Assembly (NCBI RefSeq): GCF_003416895.1
Contig: NZ_QVIO01000005.1
Span: forward strand, 310,001-374,000
Direction: 5' to 3'
From: Duganella sp. BJB476
GTDB lineage: Bacteria > Pseudomonadota > Gammaproteobacteria > Burkholderiales > Burkholderiaceae_D
DNA: 64,000 nt
Positions within the stretch are counted from its first letter, which is position 1; the number at the start of each line of letters is the position of its first letter. The notes beneath the pieces are model-generated. The model worked only from the letters and a program-made list of their open reading frames with translations, was not told the DNA's origin and did not search any database. Shown here piece by piece: positions 1 through 9,471 of the stretch. The translations under genes and the position numbers were made by a program.

Positions 1-147
1 CTGGTCATCAAGCCGAAACGCAGCAAGGAAGAGCAGTTGCAGCGCCGCCAGATGCGCGATGCAATGATGCTCAAGCGCATGCTCAATGCGATGGAACGTG
101 ATCCCAGCCATGCGGCCGAACTGCGCGCCATGGCTGCACGCGCCTAA
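1..147 (+). CDS. C-terminal end of an unidentified protein (cut by window start)
   Basis: An open frame runs from the first base to a TAA at 145-147 and gives 48 residues rich in Arg, Lys and Met, ending in AAELRAMAARA. It looks like a charged, helical C-terminal tail. I do not recognise the family. A hairpin lies 11 bases after the stop, consistent with the end of a transcription unit. The call of a real coding frame rests on codon use and on the hairpin position. Confidence 0.5.
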   Translation: MVIKPKRSKEEQLQRRQMRDAMMLKRMLNAMERDPSHAAELRAMAARA

Positions 148-158
148 GTTTTAAGCAA

Positions 159-180
159 CGGTACCGGGCCTCCGGTACCG
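159..180. terminator. Strong hairpin between convergent genes
   Basis: CGGTACCGG and CCGGTACCG form a perfect 9-bp stem with a 4-base loop. It lies between the stop of the first gene and the stop of the convergent chalcone-isomerase-like gene. No T-run follows on either strand, so it is a candidate bidirectional 3' end rather than a classical intrinsic terminator. Confidence 0.5.
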
Positions 181-190
181 CGCCGCAACA

Positions 191-784
191 TTACTTCTCG
201 CCCAGCAGGGCAGGTTTCAGCGAGCTGTCGACCGGATGGTCGCCCAGCCAGATGCGCAGCACGGCGTTGTAGAACGCCATGTCCGGCATCAACTCCCCGA
301 TTTTCTTACCGTTCAGATAGCACTGCGTGCCCTCGCCCGGGGTCCAGTCCAGCAGCATCTGGTCGCCCTTCTTCAGCGCCTGGATCTGCGCGAACACTTC
401 GCCGAACTTCATCGTCTGCGTCGCAATTTTGCTGCGTTCGTTCTTGTCGGTGTTGTTGTTCAGGCCTTCCAGGAAGGCCTTGCCGAAGTCTTCCGAGCTC
501 ACTTCGCGCAGCATCGTGATCGACACGCGGCGCGGGCCCTGGGTGGCCAGCACGTCCGGCACGGAGGTTTTCTTTTCGGACAGGTACAGGCCGGCGGCGT
601 AGACCTTGAAGATGACCTTGGTGCGCAGACCGGCGCCGTTCAGCTTCAGTTCTTTACCGGCAACGTTGATGGTGTCGTCGAATTTAACGCCGGCCACTTC
701 CACGGCGGCAAAGGCGGGCAGGCTAAAGCTGCCGGCCAGGAAGGCGGCAGCCATCAGGCTCTTGATGATATTTCTGCGATTCAT
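191..784 (-). CDS. Secreted chalcone isomerase-like family protein
   Basis: The protein has 197 residues from the ATG at 784, which follows GGAG by about 8 bases; a longer frame upstream has no signal or ribosome site. The N-terminus (MNRRNIIKSL, then a hydrophobic stretch ending PAFA) is a Sec signal peptide. The mature part (VAGVKFDDTINVAGKELKLNGAGLR begins it in outline, then KVYAAGLYLSEK and a WTPGEGTQCYLNGKKIG-like region) matches the bacterial chalcone isomerase-like domain. Bacterial members are periplasmic and have no established reaction; they are not expected to act in flavonoid synthesis. It is transcribed away from yfhL and converges on the first gene. Confidence 0.8.
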   Translation of the reverse strand: MNRRNIIKSLMAAAFLAGSFSLPAFAAVEVAGVKFDDTINVAGKELKLNGAGLRTKVIFKVYAAGLYLSEKKTSVPDVLATQGPRRVSITMLREVSSEDFGKAFLEGLNNNTDKNERSKIATQTMKFGEVFAQIQALKKGDQMLLDWTPGEGTQCYLNGKKIGELMPDMAFYNAVLRIWLGDHPVDSSLKPALLGEK

Positions 785-916
785 GAGTTGTCTCCGAGGA
801 TGATAGATGCCCGCATCTCGCCCGCGATGTAGGCGTTGCTGGAATATACCATCGGGAGTCGCGCAAAAACGCGTGGCGGCGCAAATTGGCCGCACGGTCA
901 TGCTTTTTCAGGCTCG

Positions 917-1174
917 TCAGGCCTTGCTGGCGGCTTGCAAACGGTCGAATTTGTCGCGCAATTGCTCTTCGGTCTCGCGCCAGGCGGGATTGAAGGGGAT
1001 GCAGCTGACCGGGCACACCTGCTGGCATTGCGGCTCATTGAAATGGCCGACGCACTCGGTGCACTTGTCCGGATTGATTTCGTAAATTTCGGCGCCCATG
1101 TAGATCGCATCGTTCGGGCACTCAGGCTCGCAAACGTCGCAATTGATACAGTCGTCGGTGATCATCAAGGCCAT
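917..1174 (-). CDS. yfhL: YfhL-family 2[4Fe-4S] ferredoxin
   Basis: An 85-residue ferredoxin with the two cluster motifs CINCDVCEPECP near residue 10 and CTECVGHFNEPQCQQVCP near residue 38. The spaced second motif (C-x2-C-x8-C-x3-C) and the tail ETEEQLRDKF are typical of the Alvin/YfhL-type low-potential ferredoxins. It carries single electrons in the cytoplasm; the partner cannot be read from the sequence. It lies 12 bases downstream of coaD on the same strand, so the two are probably one transcript, a common order in betaproteobacteria. Confidence 0.93.
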   Translation of the reverse strand: MALMITDDCINCDVCEPECPNDAIYMGAEIYEINPDKCTECVGHFNEPQCQQVCPVSCIPFNPAWRETEEQLRDKFDRLQAASKA

Positions 1175-1186
1175 GATGGAACTCGC

Positions 1187-1687
1187 TTATTGCTGCTCGG
1201 CGGCGTTGTTGGCGGCAATTTTCTTTTGCAACCAGCGGTCGACCGATGGGAAAACAAACTTCGATACGTCGCCGCCCAGCACCGCGATCTCGCGCACGAT
1301 GGTGCCGGAGATGAACTGGTATTGGTCGGACGGGGTCAGGAACAGGGTTTCGACATCCGGCAGCAGGTAGCGGTTCATGCCCGCCATCTGGAACTCGTAT
1401 TCGAAGTCGGACACGGCGCGCAGGCCGCGCACGATGACGCGGGCGTCATGCTCGCGCACGAAATCCTTCAGCAGGCCGGAGAAACTCTGGACCTTGACGT
1501 TGGGATAGTGGCCCAGGACTTCGTTGGCGATGGTCAGGCGCTCTTCCAGCGAGAAGAACGGTTTCTTGTTCTTGCTGTCGGCAACACCCACCACCAGCGT
1601 GTCGAACAGACCGGATGCGCGACGCACCAGATCTTCGTGACCACGGGTCAACGGATCAAAAGTTCCTGGATAAACGGCTACTACCAT
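1187..1687 (-). CDS. coaD: Phosphopantetheine adenylyltransferase
   Basis: CoaD transfers AMP from ATP to 4'-phosphopantetheine, the penultimate step of coenzyme A synthesis. The 166-residue length is normal. The N-terminal YPGTFDPLTRGHEDLVRR holds the nucleotidyltransferase T/HxGH signature, and VRGLRAVSDFEYEFQMAGMN and ISGTIVREI are further family blocks. The ATG at 1687 has AAGGAG about 7 bases upstream. It follows rsmD by 108 bases and is followed directly by yfhL; the rsmD-coaD-yfhL order is widely conserved. Confidence 0.97.
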   Translation of the reverse strand: MVVAVYPGTFDPLTRGHEDLVRRASGLFDTLVVGVADSKNKKPFFSLEERLTIANEVLGHYPNVKVQSFSGLLKDFVREHDARVIVRGLRAVSDFEYEFQMAGMNRYLLPDVETLFLTPSDQYQFISGTIVREIAVLGGDVSKFVFPSVDRWLQKKIAANNAAEQQ

Positions 1688-1756
1688 CGCGGCTCCTTGC
1701 AGTGCACCAATATAGAACGCGCATTATGCCTGAAAATCCCTGTTTGCCTTAATTTG

Positions 1757-1772
1757 GGGCTGCTTGCAGCCC
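1757..1772. other. Short inverted repeat between rsmD and coaD
   Basis: GGGCTGC TT GCAGCCC forms a 7-bp perfect stem in the gap between the rsmD stop and the coaD start. It is followed by TTTT only on the plus strand, where no gene ends. It could attenuate the rsmD-coaD transcript or simply be structural. Confidence 0.3.
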
Positions 1773-1795
1773 TTTTAGCGGCAAATGCGGGCCGT

Positions 1796-2452
1796 TCAGG
1801 CTGCCGTTTGCTTGTGCTTTAATAAATGATAGAACACCATCCCGGCCTTGTCAGCCCGCAGCACTTCCCACGGCGCCATCCACTCCGGCGCGGCGTCCTC
1901 TTCGAACTCCAGCGCCAGGCCGGATTCGGCGTAGATCAGGCCGCTCTCTTTCAAAATGCGCGTGCACAGCGGCAGGCAGCGTTCGAGGAACTCCTGCTGG
2001 TACGGCGGATCAAGGAAGATCAGGTCGTATTTCTGACCGCGCGCGGCGGCCGACTGGGCCACGGCCAGGGCGTCGGCGCGCATGATCTGCACGTTCTCGG
2101 CTTTCAGCTTGGCCTTGATGTCTTCCAGCTGGCGTACCACCGGCACCACGGTGTCGATCATCGTCACCGATTGCGCGCCGCGGCTGGCCGCCTCGAAACC
2201 CAGCGCGCCGCTGCCGGCGAACAAGTCCAGCACCTGCGCATCGGCCCAATTGCCGTCGCGCTGGTGATTGATCCAGTTAAACACGGTTTCGCGCACGCGG
2301 TCCGGCGTCGGACGCAGGCCGGAGGCGCTCAGCACCGGCAGCGGCGTGCGCTTCCAGGCGCCGCCGATGATGCGCACCTGGTTGCTGTGCTGGGGACCGT
2401 GGACCGGTACTTTGGCTGGTTTCGCGGGCTTGGTGGCGGGCTTTTTTTGCAT
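1796..2452 (-). CDS. rsmD: 16S rRNA (guanine(966)-N2)-methyltransferase
   Basis: RsmD methylates N2 of G966 in helix 31 of 16S rRNA using S-adenosylmethionine. The 218-residue protein has the SAM-binding motif LDLFAGSGALGFEAASRGA near residue 75 and the catalytic LIFLDPPYQQ (DPPY form) near residue 145. RIIGGAWKRTPL near residue 28 is the usual family opening. A basic Lys/Pro-rich extension of about 25 residues precedes it. It heads the rsmD-coaD-yfhL run. Confidence 0.95.
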   Translation of the reverse strand: MQKKPATKPAKPAKVPVHGPQHSNQVRIIGGAWKRTPLPVLSASGLRPTPDRVRETVFNWINHQRDGNWADAQVLDLFAGSGALGFEAASRGAQSVTMIDTVVPVVRQLEDIKAKLKAENVQIMRADALAVAQSAAARGQKYDLIFLDPPYQQEFLERCLPLCTRILKESGLIYAESGLALEFEEDAAPEWMAPWEVLRADKAGMVFYHLLKHKQTAA

Positions 2453-2505
2453 GTGGCTGTGTTCTAAGTCATTGATTCAACAGGGGCCACTATACCATAT
2501 GGGCC

Positions 2506-3387
2506 TTAGCGGGGTTCCGCCGCCAGGCTGTTGAAGTCGTCGATCCAGCCTTGCATGCGCTTCTGCGCGTGGGCTTTCTGGGGCGGCGTGGCGATCTTGA
2601 TGACGGTCAAGACCAACTGCACGGTGGACTCATTGTAGGTGTCGAAGAACTGTTTGCGCTCGGAATGCTCGAGGCGCTCGAAGCTGTCCTTGATCAAGGT
2701 GTGGAGCAGCGCCATGGTGGCGTCCTTGCCCAGCTTTTCGCGCTGGACCTTCTGCACCAGCGTCAGGATGTTTTTCTGGCGGCGCATGCGTTCGTCCAGC
2801 CAGATCTCGTTGTCCAGCGGGCGGGCGTCGGAAGCCTTGCGGATCTGGGCTTCCTGCTCGGCGCTGAAGTTGCCGAACCACAGCTCGAACTGCTCCATCG
2901 ATTTCTTGAAGCGGAACTTCTGCTGCGCCTCCTTGTCGCCCTTCATATTCTTCTTGCGGAACTCGGCGTTGTTGGCAGTGAACTTCTTATCCAGCGCGGC
3001 GATCTGCTCGGGCTGCAGCGAGCGCACCAGGTCCGCCAGTTCCGGCAGCGCCTTGAACAGCAGCAGCTGGGTGCGGCTTTTGATATCGTCGTAGTCGTTC
3101 ATCAGGTCGGCCGCCGTCGGGTTGCCGGCCAATTGGCGCTGTCCCGTTTGCAGGACTTGCACGTAGTCGTGCAGCTGGGTTTTGCGATGCCAGTGGAACA
3201 GATCGTCGATATCCTTCTTGACCCAGCCCTTTTGATCGGCGTTGAAGTCGACGTAAGCGTCCAGCCACCAGTACAGCAGCGTATCGCCGTGGTTATAGGC
3301 CAGGCGCAGCGAGCTGCATCCGGCCAGGACCGCCATCAGGACGATCAGGAAAAGGCGGCGCAGTGCGCGGTTGTGGATATCTGGCAT
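2506..3387 (-). CDS. DUF6279-type lipoprotein
   Basis: The 293-residue protein begins with a lipoprotein signal (LIVLMAVLAGCSSLRLAYNH) with a clear lipobox at Leu-Ala-Gly-Cys. The mature part is mostly charged helix, with WWLDAYVDFNADQ just after the signal, the pattern of the DUF6279 group of proteobacterial lipoproteins. The function is unknown. It diverges from glmU with about 40 bases between the start codons, so both promoters must lie in that short gap or overlap the genes. Confidence 0.75.
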   Translation of the reverse strand: MPDIHNRALRRLFLIVLMAVLAGCSSLRLAYNHGDTLLYWWLDAYVDFNADQKGWVKKDIDDLFHWHRKTQLHDYVQVLQTGQRQLAGNPTAADLMNDYDDIKSRTQLLLFKALPELADLVRSLQPEQIAALDKKFTANNAEFRKKNMKGDKEAQQKFRFKKSMEQFELWFGNFSAEQEAQIRKASDARPLDNEIWLDERMRRQKNILTLVQKVQREKLGKDATMALLHTLIKDSFERLEHSERKQFFDTYNESTVQLVLTVIKIATPPQKAHAQKRMQGWIDDFNSLAAEPR

Positions 3388-3427
3388 GTTAAACTTTCGC
3401 TTTAATTAACTCTCTGATTTGGCACCT

Positions 3428-4792
3428 ATGAACGTAGTTATCCTCGCAGCCGGCATGGGCAAACGCATGCAATCCGCGTTGCCGAAAGTGCTGCATCCGC
3501 TGGCGGGCAAGCCGCTGTTGTCGCATGTGCTGGATACGGCGCGCAGCCTGTCTGCCAGCCAATTATGCGTGATTTACGGACATGGGGGCGCTGCGGTGCT
3601 GGAGATGCTGGCTGCGCAGCCGGAAAAGGTCGCCACCGCGCTGCAAGAACCGCAGCTGGGCACCGGTCACGCCGTCATGCAGGCCTTGCCTGAACTGGAC
3701 GACAGCGCCGCCACCCTGATCCTGTACGGCGACGTGCCGCTGACCACCTCCGCTTCGCTGCAAGCGCTGGTGGACGTGGCCGGCAACGACAAGCTGGGCA
3801 TCCTGACTGTGGTGCAGGACGACCCGACCGGGCTCGGCCGCATCGTCCGTGAAAATGGCAAAATTGTGCGCATCGTCGAGCAAAAAGATGCGAACGAAGC
3901 CGAACGTGCGATTAAAGAGATCAACAGCGGCATCCTGGTGGTGCCGACCGCGCGCCTGAAGCAATGGCTGGGCGCGCTGAAGAACAACAACGCCCAGGGC
4001 GAGTACTACCTGACCGACATCGTCGCCATGGCGGTGGCGGATGGCGTGCCTGTGGTTTCGGCCCAGCCGTCGGCGCAGTGGGAAGTGGCCGGCGTGAACA
4101 GCAAGGTGCAGCTGGCCGAGCTGGAACGCATCCATCAAGGCAATATCGCCCTGAAATTGCTTGAACAGGGCGTGACGCTGATGGACCCTGCCCGCATCGA
4201 TGTGCGCGGCGAACTGATCTGCGGCCGCGATGTCACCATCGACGTCGGCTGCGTGTTTGAAGGCAAGGTCGAGCTGGCTGACGGCGTGCGTGTCGGACCG
4301 CACAGCGTGATCATCAATTCCCGCATCCTGGCCGGCGCCCACATCAAGCCCTTCTGCCATATCGAAGAGGCGGTGGTGGGCGAAGTTTCCATCATCGGCC
4401 CGTATGCGCGCCTGCGTCCCGGCACCGTGCTGGCGGAGGATGTGCATGTGGGTAACTTCGTCGAAATCAAGAACGGCCAGGTCGCCGCGCACAGCAAGGC
4501 CAATCACCTGGCCTACATTGGCGATGCGACGATCGGCTCGCGCGTCAACATTGGCGCCGGTACCATTACCTGCAACTATGACGGCGTCAACAAGTTCCGC
4601 ACCGTGATCGAAGATGACGCCTTTATCGGCAGCGACAGCCAGCTGGTCGCTCCGGTAACCGTCGGCAAGGGTGCGACTTTGGGCGCAGGCACCACGCTGA
4701 CCAAGGATGCACCGGCCGGCAAGCTGACGATTTCCCGCGCACGCCAGATCACCCTGGACGGCTGGAGCCGCCCGGTCAAAAAGCCGAAGTAA
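3428..4792 (+). CDS. glmU: Bifunctional GlcN-1-P acetyltransferase / GlcNAc-1-P uridylyltransferase
   Basis: GlmU makes UDP-GlcNAc for peptidoglycan and lipopolysaccharide. The N-terminal half (about residues 1-230) is the uridylyltransferase, with LAAGMGKRMQSALPKVLHPL at the start. The C-terminal half is a left-handed beta-helix acetyltransferase with GPYARLRPGT, KANHLAYIGDA and NIGAGTITCNYDG, which carry the CoA and sugar sites. At 454 residues the length is normal. I chose the ATG at 3428; an in-frame TTG nine bases upstream is unlikely. It shares a neighbourhood with glmS, which makes its precursor pathway substrate. Confidence 0.98.
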   Translation: MNVVILAAGMGKRMQSALPKVLHPLAGKPLLSHVLDTARSLSASQLCVIYGHGGAAVLEMLAAQPEKVATALQEPQLGTGHAVMQALPELDDSAATLILYGDVPLTTSASLQALVDVAGNDKLGILTVVQDDPTGLGRIVRENGKIVRIVEQKDANEAERAIKEINSGILVVPTARLKQWLGALKNNNAQGEYYLTDIVAMAVADGVPVVSAQPSAQWEVAGVNSKVQLAELERIHQGNIALKLLEQGVTLMDPARIDVRGELICGRDVTIDVGCVFEGKVELADGVRVGPHSVIINSRILAGAHIKPFCHIEEAVVGEVSIIGPYARLRPGTVLAEDVHVGNFVEIKNGQVAAHSKANHLAYIGDATIGSRVNIGAGTITCNYDGVNKFRTVIEDDAFIGSDSQLVAPVTVGKGATLGAGTTLTKDAPAGKLTISRARQITLDGWSRPVKKPK

Positions 4793-4811
4793 TAGCACCA
4801 CACTCCACACC

Positions 4812-4836
4812 AAACCGGGATGCGTCCCGGTTTTTT
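4812..4836 (+). terminator. Intrinsic terminator of glmU
   Basis: AAACCGGGA TGCG TCCCGGTTT forms a 9-bp stem with a TGCG loop, continuing into a six-T run at 4831-4836. It begins 20 bases after the glmU stop. Confidence 0.92.
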
Positions 4837-5163
4837 CATTTGTGGATAACAATGTGGAGAAGCCTGCTAATAAGCCCTGAAGAAGCGGCGTATAAGCCAG
4901 GGAAAAGTGTTGGACAACTCCCCTTGCATCAAAAAAGTGACCCCTTGCCACGGCATGCAGCCGCGATTCAGCCTGGGCTGTGGATAAGCCTGTGGGAAAT
5001 CATGTGAGTAAATCAGGACAACTTTTTACTGTGGATAAGCTTGGGTATAAGCCAGTGCAAAGCCCTTGGAAAAGCCGTGGAAAACGCGGGAAAACATTTC
5101 CCGCGTTTTAGTCAGTGTGGATAAGCCTGTGCAAAAGCACCTGAACAAGGCAGGGATAAGTGG
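4837..5163. other. Non-coding gap with four DnaA-box 9-mers
   Basis: This gap has no credible gene. TGTGGATAA (TTATCCACA on the minus strand, the perfect E. coli-type DnaA box) occurs at 4841-4849, 4979-4987, 5030-5038 and 5116-5124, all in one orientation. Two copies extend to the same 16-mer TGTGGATAAGCCTGTG (4979 and 5116). GTATAAGCCAG also occurs twice (4890 and 5045), and further ATAAGCC-like units are scattered. The pattern is that of a DnaA-binding cluster; it is not at dnaA or rpmH, so it is more likely a secondary site than oriC. Confidence 0.6.
5081..5109 (-). terminator. Terminator of the Lrp/AsnC gene
   Basis: AAAACGCGGGAAA (5081-5093) and TTTCCCGCGTTTT (5097-5109) form a perfect 13-bp hairpin with a 3-base loop. 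Read on the minus strand it starts 54 bases after the regulator stop and ends in TTTT. The symmetrical A/T ends would let it work in both directions. Confidence 0.75.
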
Positions 5164-5616
5164 CTAGACCGCGATCCGCGTCTCGAATTTGCTGCGGAAG
5201 GTGGAAAAGTAGGCTTTGACATTGCGCACATTGGTCTGCGTGGCGAACAGGCGGTGCGCCAGCGCGTGATAGGCCGGCATGTCGGCCACCTGGACGATCA
5301 GCACGAAATCCGGCCCCGGCGCCACCCGGTAGCATTGCAACACGGCCTCGTCGGCCGCCACATGGGCCTCGAACTCGGCCATGCGCTCGGCGGCCTGGAT
5401 ATCCAGCGAGATTTCCACAATCGCCGTCAGGCTGGGGCCGACCTTCTCCGGCGCCACGATGGCCACTTGCCGCTGGATCACCCCGCTCTCGGTCAGATGC
5501 TTGACCCGACGCAAACAAGTCGGCGCGGAAACATGGACCGTCAGCGCCAGCTCGCTGTTTGTTTGCGACGAATCAACTTGCAGCGCATTCAAAATGCGAC
5601 GATCTATCTCATCCAT
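5164..5616 (-). CDS. Lrp/AsnC family transcriptional regulator
   Basis: A 150-residue regulator with the family's N-terminal helix-turn-helix (DEIDRRILNALQVDSSQTNSE, then VSAPTCLRRVKHL, about residues 2-50) and a C-terminal RAM ligand domain (about 70-145). Lrp/AsnC proteins bind DNA as dimers or octamers and respond to amino acids. It is divergent from glmS across a 139-bp AT-rich gap with a TGAAAT-N3-ATTTCA palindrome, so autoregulation and an effect on glmS are plausible. The ligand cannot be told. Confidence 0.93.
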   Translation of the reverse strand: MDEIDRRILNALQVDSSQTNSELALTVHVSAPTCLRRVKHLTESGVIQRQVAIVAPEKVGPSLTAIVEISLDIQAAERMAEFEAHVAADEAVLQCYRVAPGPDFVLIVQVADMPAYHALAHRLFATQTNVRNVKAYFSTFRSKFETRIAV

Positions 5617-5634
5617 AAAAATAATCCTAGAAAA

Positions 5635-5649
5635 TGAAATAATATTTCA
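5635..5649. promoter_or_regulatory. Candidate Lrp-type operator
   Basis: TGAAAT AAT ATTTCA is a 15-bp AT-rich inverted repeat, the size and base pattern of Lrp-family sites. It lies 19 bases upstream of the Lrp/AsnC start codon inside the divergent gap shared with glmS. A second small palindrome, GAATATTC, follows about 10 bases later. Confidence 0.4.
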
Positions 5650-5755
5650 CGCTTTAGACGTGATGAAAGAATATTCCAAAATATACAGGATTTAGAAAGC
5701 TTATTTCAGAAGTACTGCTCTAGCATGGCTACACTTATTTTTAGCGAGGTTTTCT

Positions 5756-7585
<1,830 letters not shown>

Positions 7586-7607
7586 TTCAGCGGCAATCGT
7601 GTCAACG

Positions 7608-7638
7608 GCCCTTACGAGAAATCGTAAGGGCTTTTTTT
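7608..7638 (+). terminator. Intrinsic terminator of glmS
   Basis: GCCCTTACGA GAAA TCGTAAGGGC forms a 10-bp stem with a GNRA-type loop, followed by seven T residues. It starts 22 bases after the glmS stop. Confidence 0.95.
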
Positions 7639-7766
7639 ATGCCCTCAAAAAGGAGGTGAACACTGCACAATAGCAATATTACTTTTTTGTAAATGTGCTA
7701 TAGAATGCCCGAGCACGCTTCTGATTTCTTGTTCATCTTGTATGGCATTTTAGCTGGGAGACTTCT

Positions 7767-9449
7767 GTGGCATTCATTCAATCCATCCTTCAGCAATCCC
7801 CCGAAATAGCATTGTTTCTCTCCCTGGCCGGCGGCTACTGGATTGGCAAATTCCACCTGGGTTCTTTTCAGCTTGGCGGCGTGGCCGGCTCGCTGCTCGC
7901 GGCGGTTGCCATTAGCCAGTTTGGCGTGCATATCGACAGCGGCATCAAGTCGGTACTGTTTGCTTTGTTCATCTATGCGGTCGGCTTTGAAAGCGGACCG
8001 CAGTTCTTCCGTTCACTAGGCCGCCAGTCCCTGCGTGAGATCGCGATGGCGGTGGTGCTGGCCGTCAGCGGCCTGATCACGGTGATTATCCTGGCGCGTG
8101 TGCTCGGCCTCGACAAAGGCCTGGCTGCCGGCGTGGCTGCCGGCGGACTGACCCAGTCCGCCATCATCGGTACCGCCGGGGCGGCGATCACCAAACTGGG
8201 CCTGGCCGCCGACGAAGTGCAGCGCCTGCAGGCCAATGTCGCCATCGGCTACGCGGTGACCTACATTTTCGGCTCCTTCGGCGCCATCATCGTGTGTGTC
8301 AACGCACTGGAATGGCTGATGGGACGCAGCATACGCGACGACGCCATCAAGGCGGAAGCGGCCATGCTGTCCGGCACCCATGCCGAAGGCGAACAGTCGG
8401 CCTTGCCGGAGCTGGTCGGACGCTTGTTCTCCATCGACCAGGCGGCAGGCAAGACCCTGGCCGACCTCGAGCGCATGGAGGCGGCGCCGGGGATTTCGAT
8501 CGAACGCGTGAAACGCAATGGCCAGTTGATCGGCAACGATCCCGGCCTGGCGCTGCTGCGTGACGACATCGTCCTCGTCGTCGGCCGACGCAGCGCGGTG
8601 GTCGCCGCTGCTCCGCTGCTTGGCGCCGAAGTCCAGTCGTCGGCCGGGATGGATGTGGTGGTGGTCACGCGCGACGTGGTCATCTCGAATGCCGAATTTT
8701 CCGGCCATACGGTAGCGCAGATCCGGGCGCAGACCGGCCGCGAGCTGAAGCACGGCATCTTCGTGGTTGAAGTCAAACGCGCCGGGCAGCAAGTGGTGCT
8801 GGCGGCCGATACCGGCATCGCGACGGGCGACGTGGTCACGCTGTATGGCACCGTCGATGATGTGCAGCGGGTTGCGCGGCGCGTGGGACCGATGATCATC
8901 GCCAGCGACAAGACCGATTTCGTGTTTCATGGCATGGGCCTGGTCTGCGGCCTGCTGGTCGGCCTGCTGACGGCGCATATCGGCTCGATCCCGCTGACGC
9001 TGGGCAGCGGCGGCGGCGCCCTGCTGTCCGGCCTGCTGTTTGGCTGGTACCGCACGCGTCATATGACACTGGGCAATATGCCGACGGCGGCATCGACCTT
9101 GTTGCGCGACCTCGGCCTGGCCGGCTTTGTTGCCGTGGTGGGCTTGCAGACCGGCCAGCAGGCGGTGACGACCATCGCGCAGCACGGGGTGTCGATCTTC
9201 CTGGTCGGTGTGGCGGTCACGATCATCCCGCTGCTCATCACCATGCTGTTCGGCCGCTATGTGCTGCGCTACGACAACGCCGCCGTGCTGGCCGGCGCCC
9301 TGTCCGGTTCACGCAGCGCCAATCCGGCCTTTGGCGAGATCCTCGACAAGGCCGGCAATTCCGTGCCGACCATTCCTTTCGCCGTCACCTATGCGCTGGC
9401 CAATGTCTTCCTGACCTTGCTCGGCCCGTTGGTGGTCGCTTTTGCCTGA
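7767..9449 (+). CDS. aspT: Aspartate:alanine antiporter
   Basis: The 560-residue protein has two hydrophobic blocks (about residues 10-190 and 390-560) of the AspT/YidE type flanking a cytoplasmic middle with TrkA-C-like segments. AspT exchanges external L-aspartate for internal L-alanine; the exchange is electrogenic. The next gene encodes aspartate 4-decarboxylase, which converts the imported aspartate to alanine and CO2, so the pair can generate proton motive force and consume acid. I chose the GTG at 7767 because GGGAG lies 6 bases upstream. The stop is 22 bases before the decarboxylase start. Confidence 0.88.
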   Translation: MAFIQSILQQSPEIALFLSLAGGYWIGKFHLGSFQLGGVAGSLLAAVAISQFGVHIDSGIKSVLFALFIYAVGFESGPQFFRSLGRQSLREIAMAVVLAVSGLITVIILARVLGLDKGLAAGVAAGGLTQSAIIGTAGAAITKLGLAADEVQRLQANVAIGYAVTYIFGSFGAIIVCVNALEWLMGRSIRDDAIKAEAAMLSGTHAEGEQSALPELVGRLFSIDQAAGKTLADLERMEAAPGISIERVKRNGQLIGNDPGLALLRDDIVLVVGRRSAVVAAAPLLGAEVQSSAGMDVVVVTRDVVISNAEFSGHTVAQIRAQTGRELKHGIFVVEVKRAGQQVVLAADTGIATGDVVTLYGTVDDVQRVARRVGPMIIASDKTDFVFHGMGLVCGLLVGLLTAHIGSIPLTLGSGGGALLSGLLFGWYRTRHMTLGNMPTAASTLLRDLGLAGFVAVVGLQTGQQAVTTIAQHGVSIFLVGVAVTIIPLLITMLFGRYVLRYDNAAVLAGALSGSRSANPAFGEILDKAGNSVPTIPFAVTYALANVFLTLLGPLVVAFA

Positions 9450-9471
9450 CCTTTCCAAGGAGCGATTCCCC

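Noticed and set aside
4837..5163. The chromosomal origin oriC
   Set aside because: DnaA boxes are present, but dnaA, dnaN, rpmH or parAB are not nearby and I see no clear AT-rich unwinding 13-mers. A secondary DnaA site is the more careful reading.
5617..5755. A glmS ribozyme or riboswitch upstream of glmS
   Set aside because: The glmS ribozyme is known from Gram-positive bacteria; this gap is short, AT-rich and lacks its conserved core.
7649..7766. A perfect anti-Shine-Dalgarno match AAGGAGGTGA upstream of aspT
   Set aside because: No sizeable open frame starts within range of it; a GTG in it reads only five codons. A 38-codon frame starting later overlaps the aspT start but has no ribosome site. 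Probably chance.
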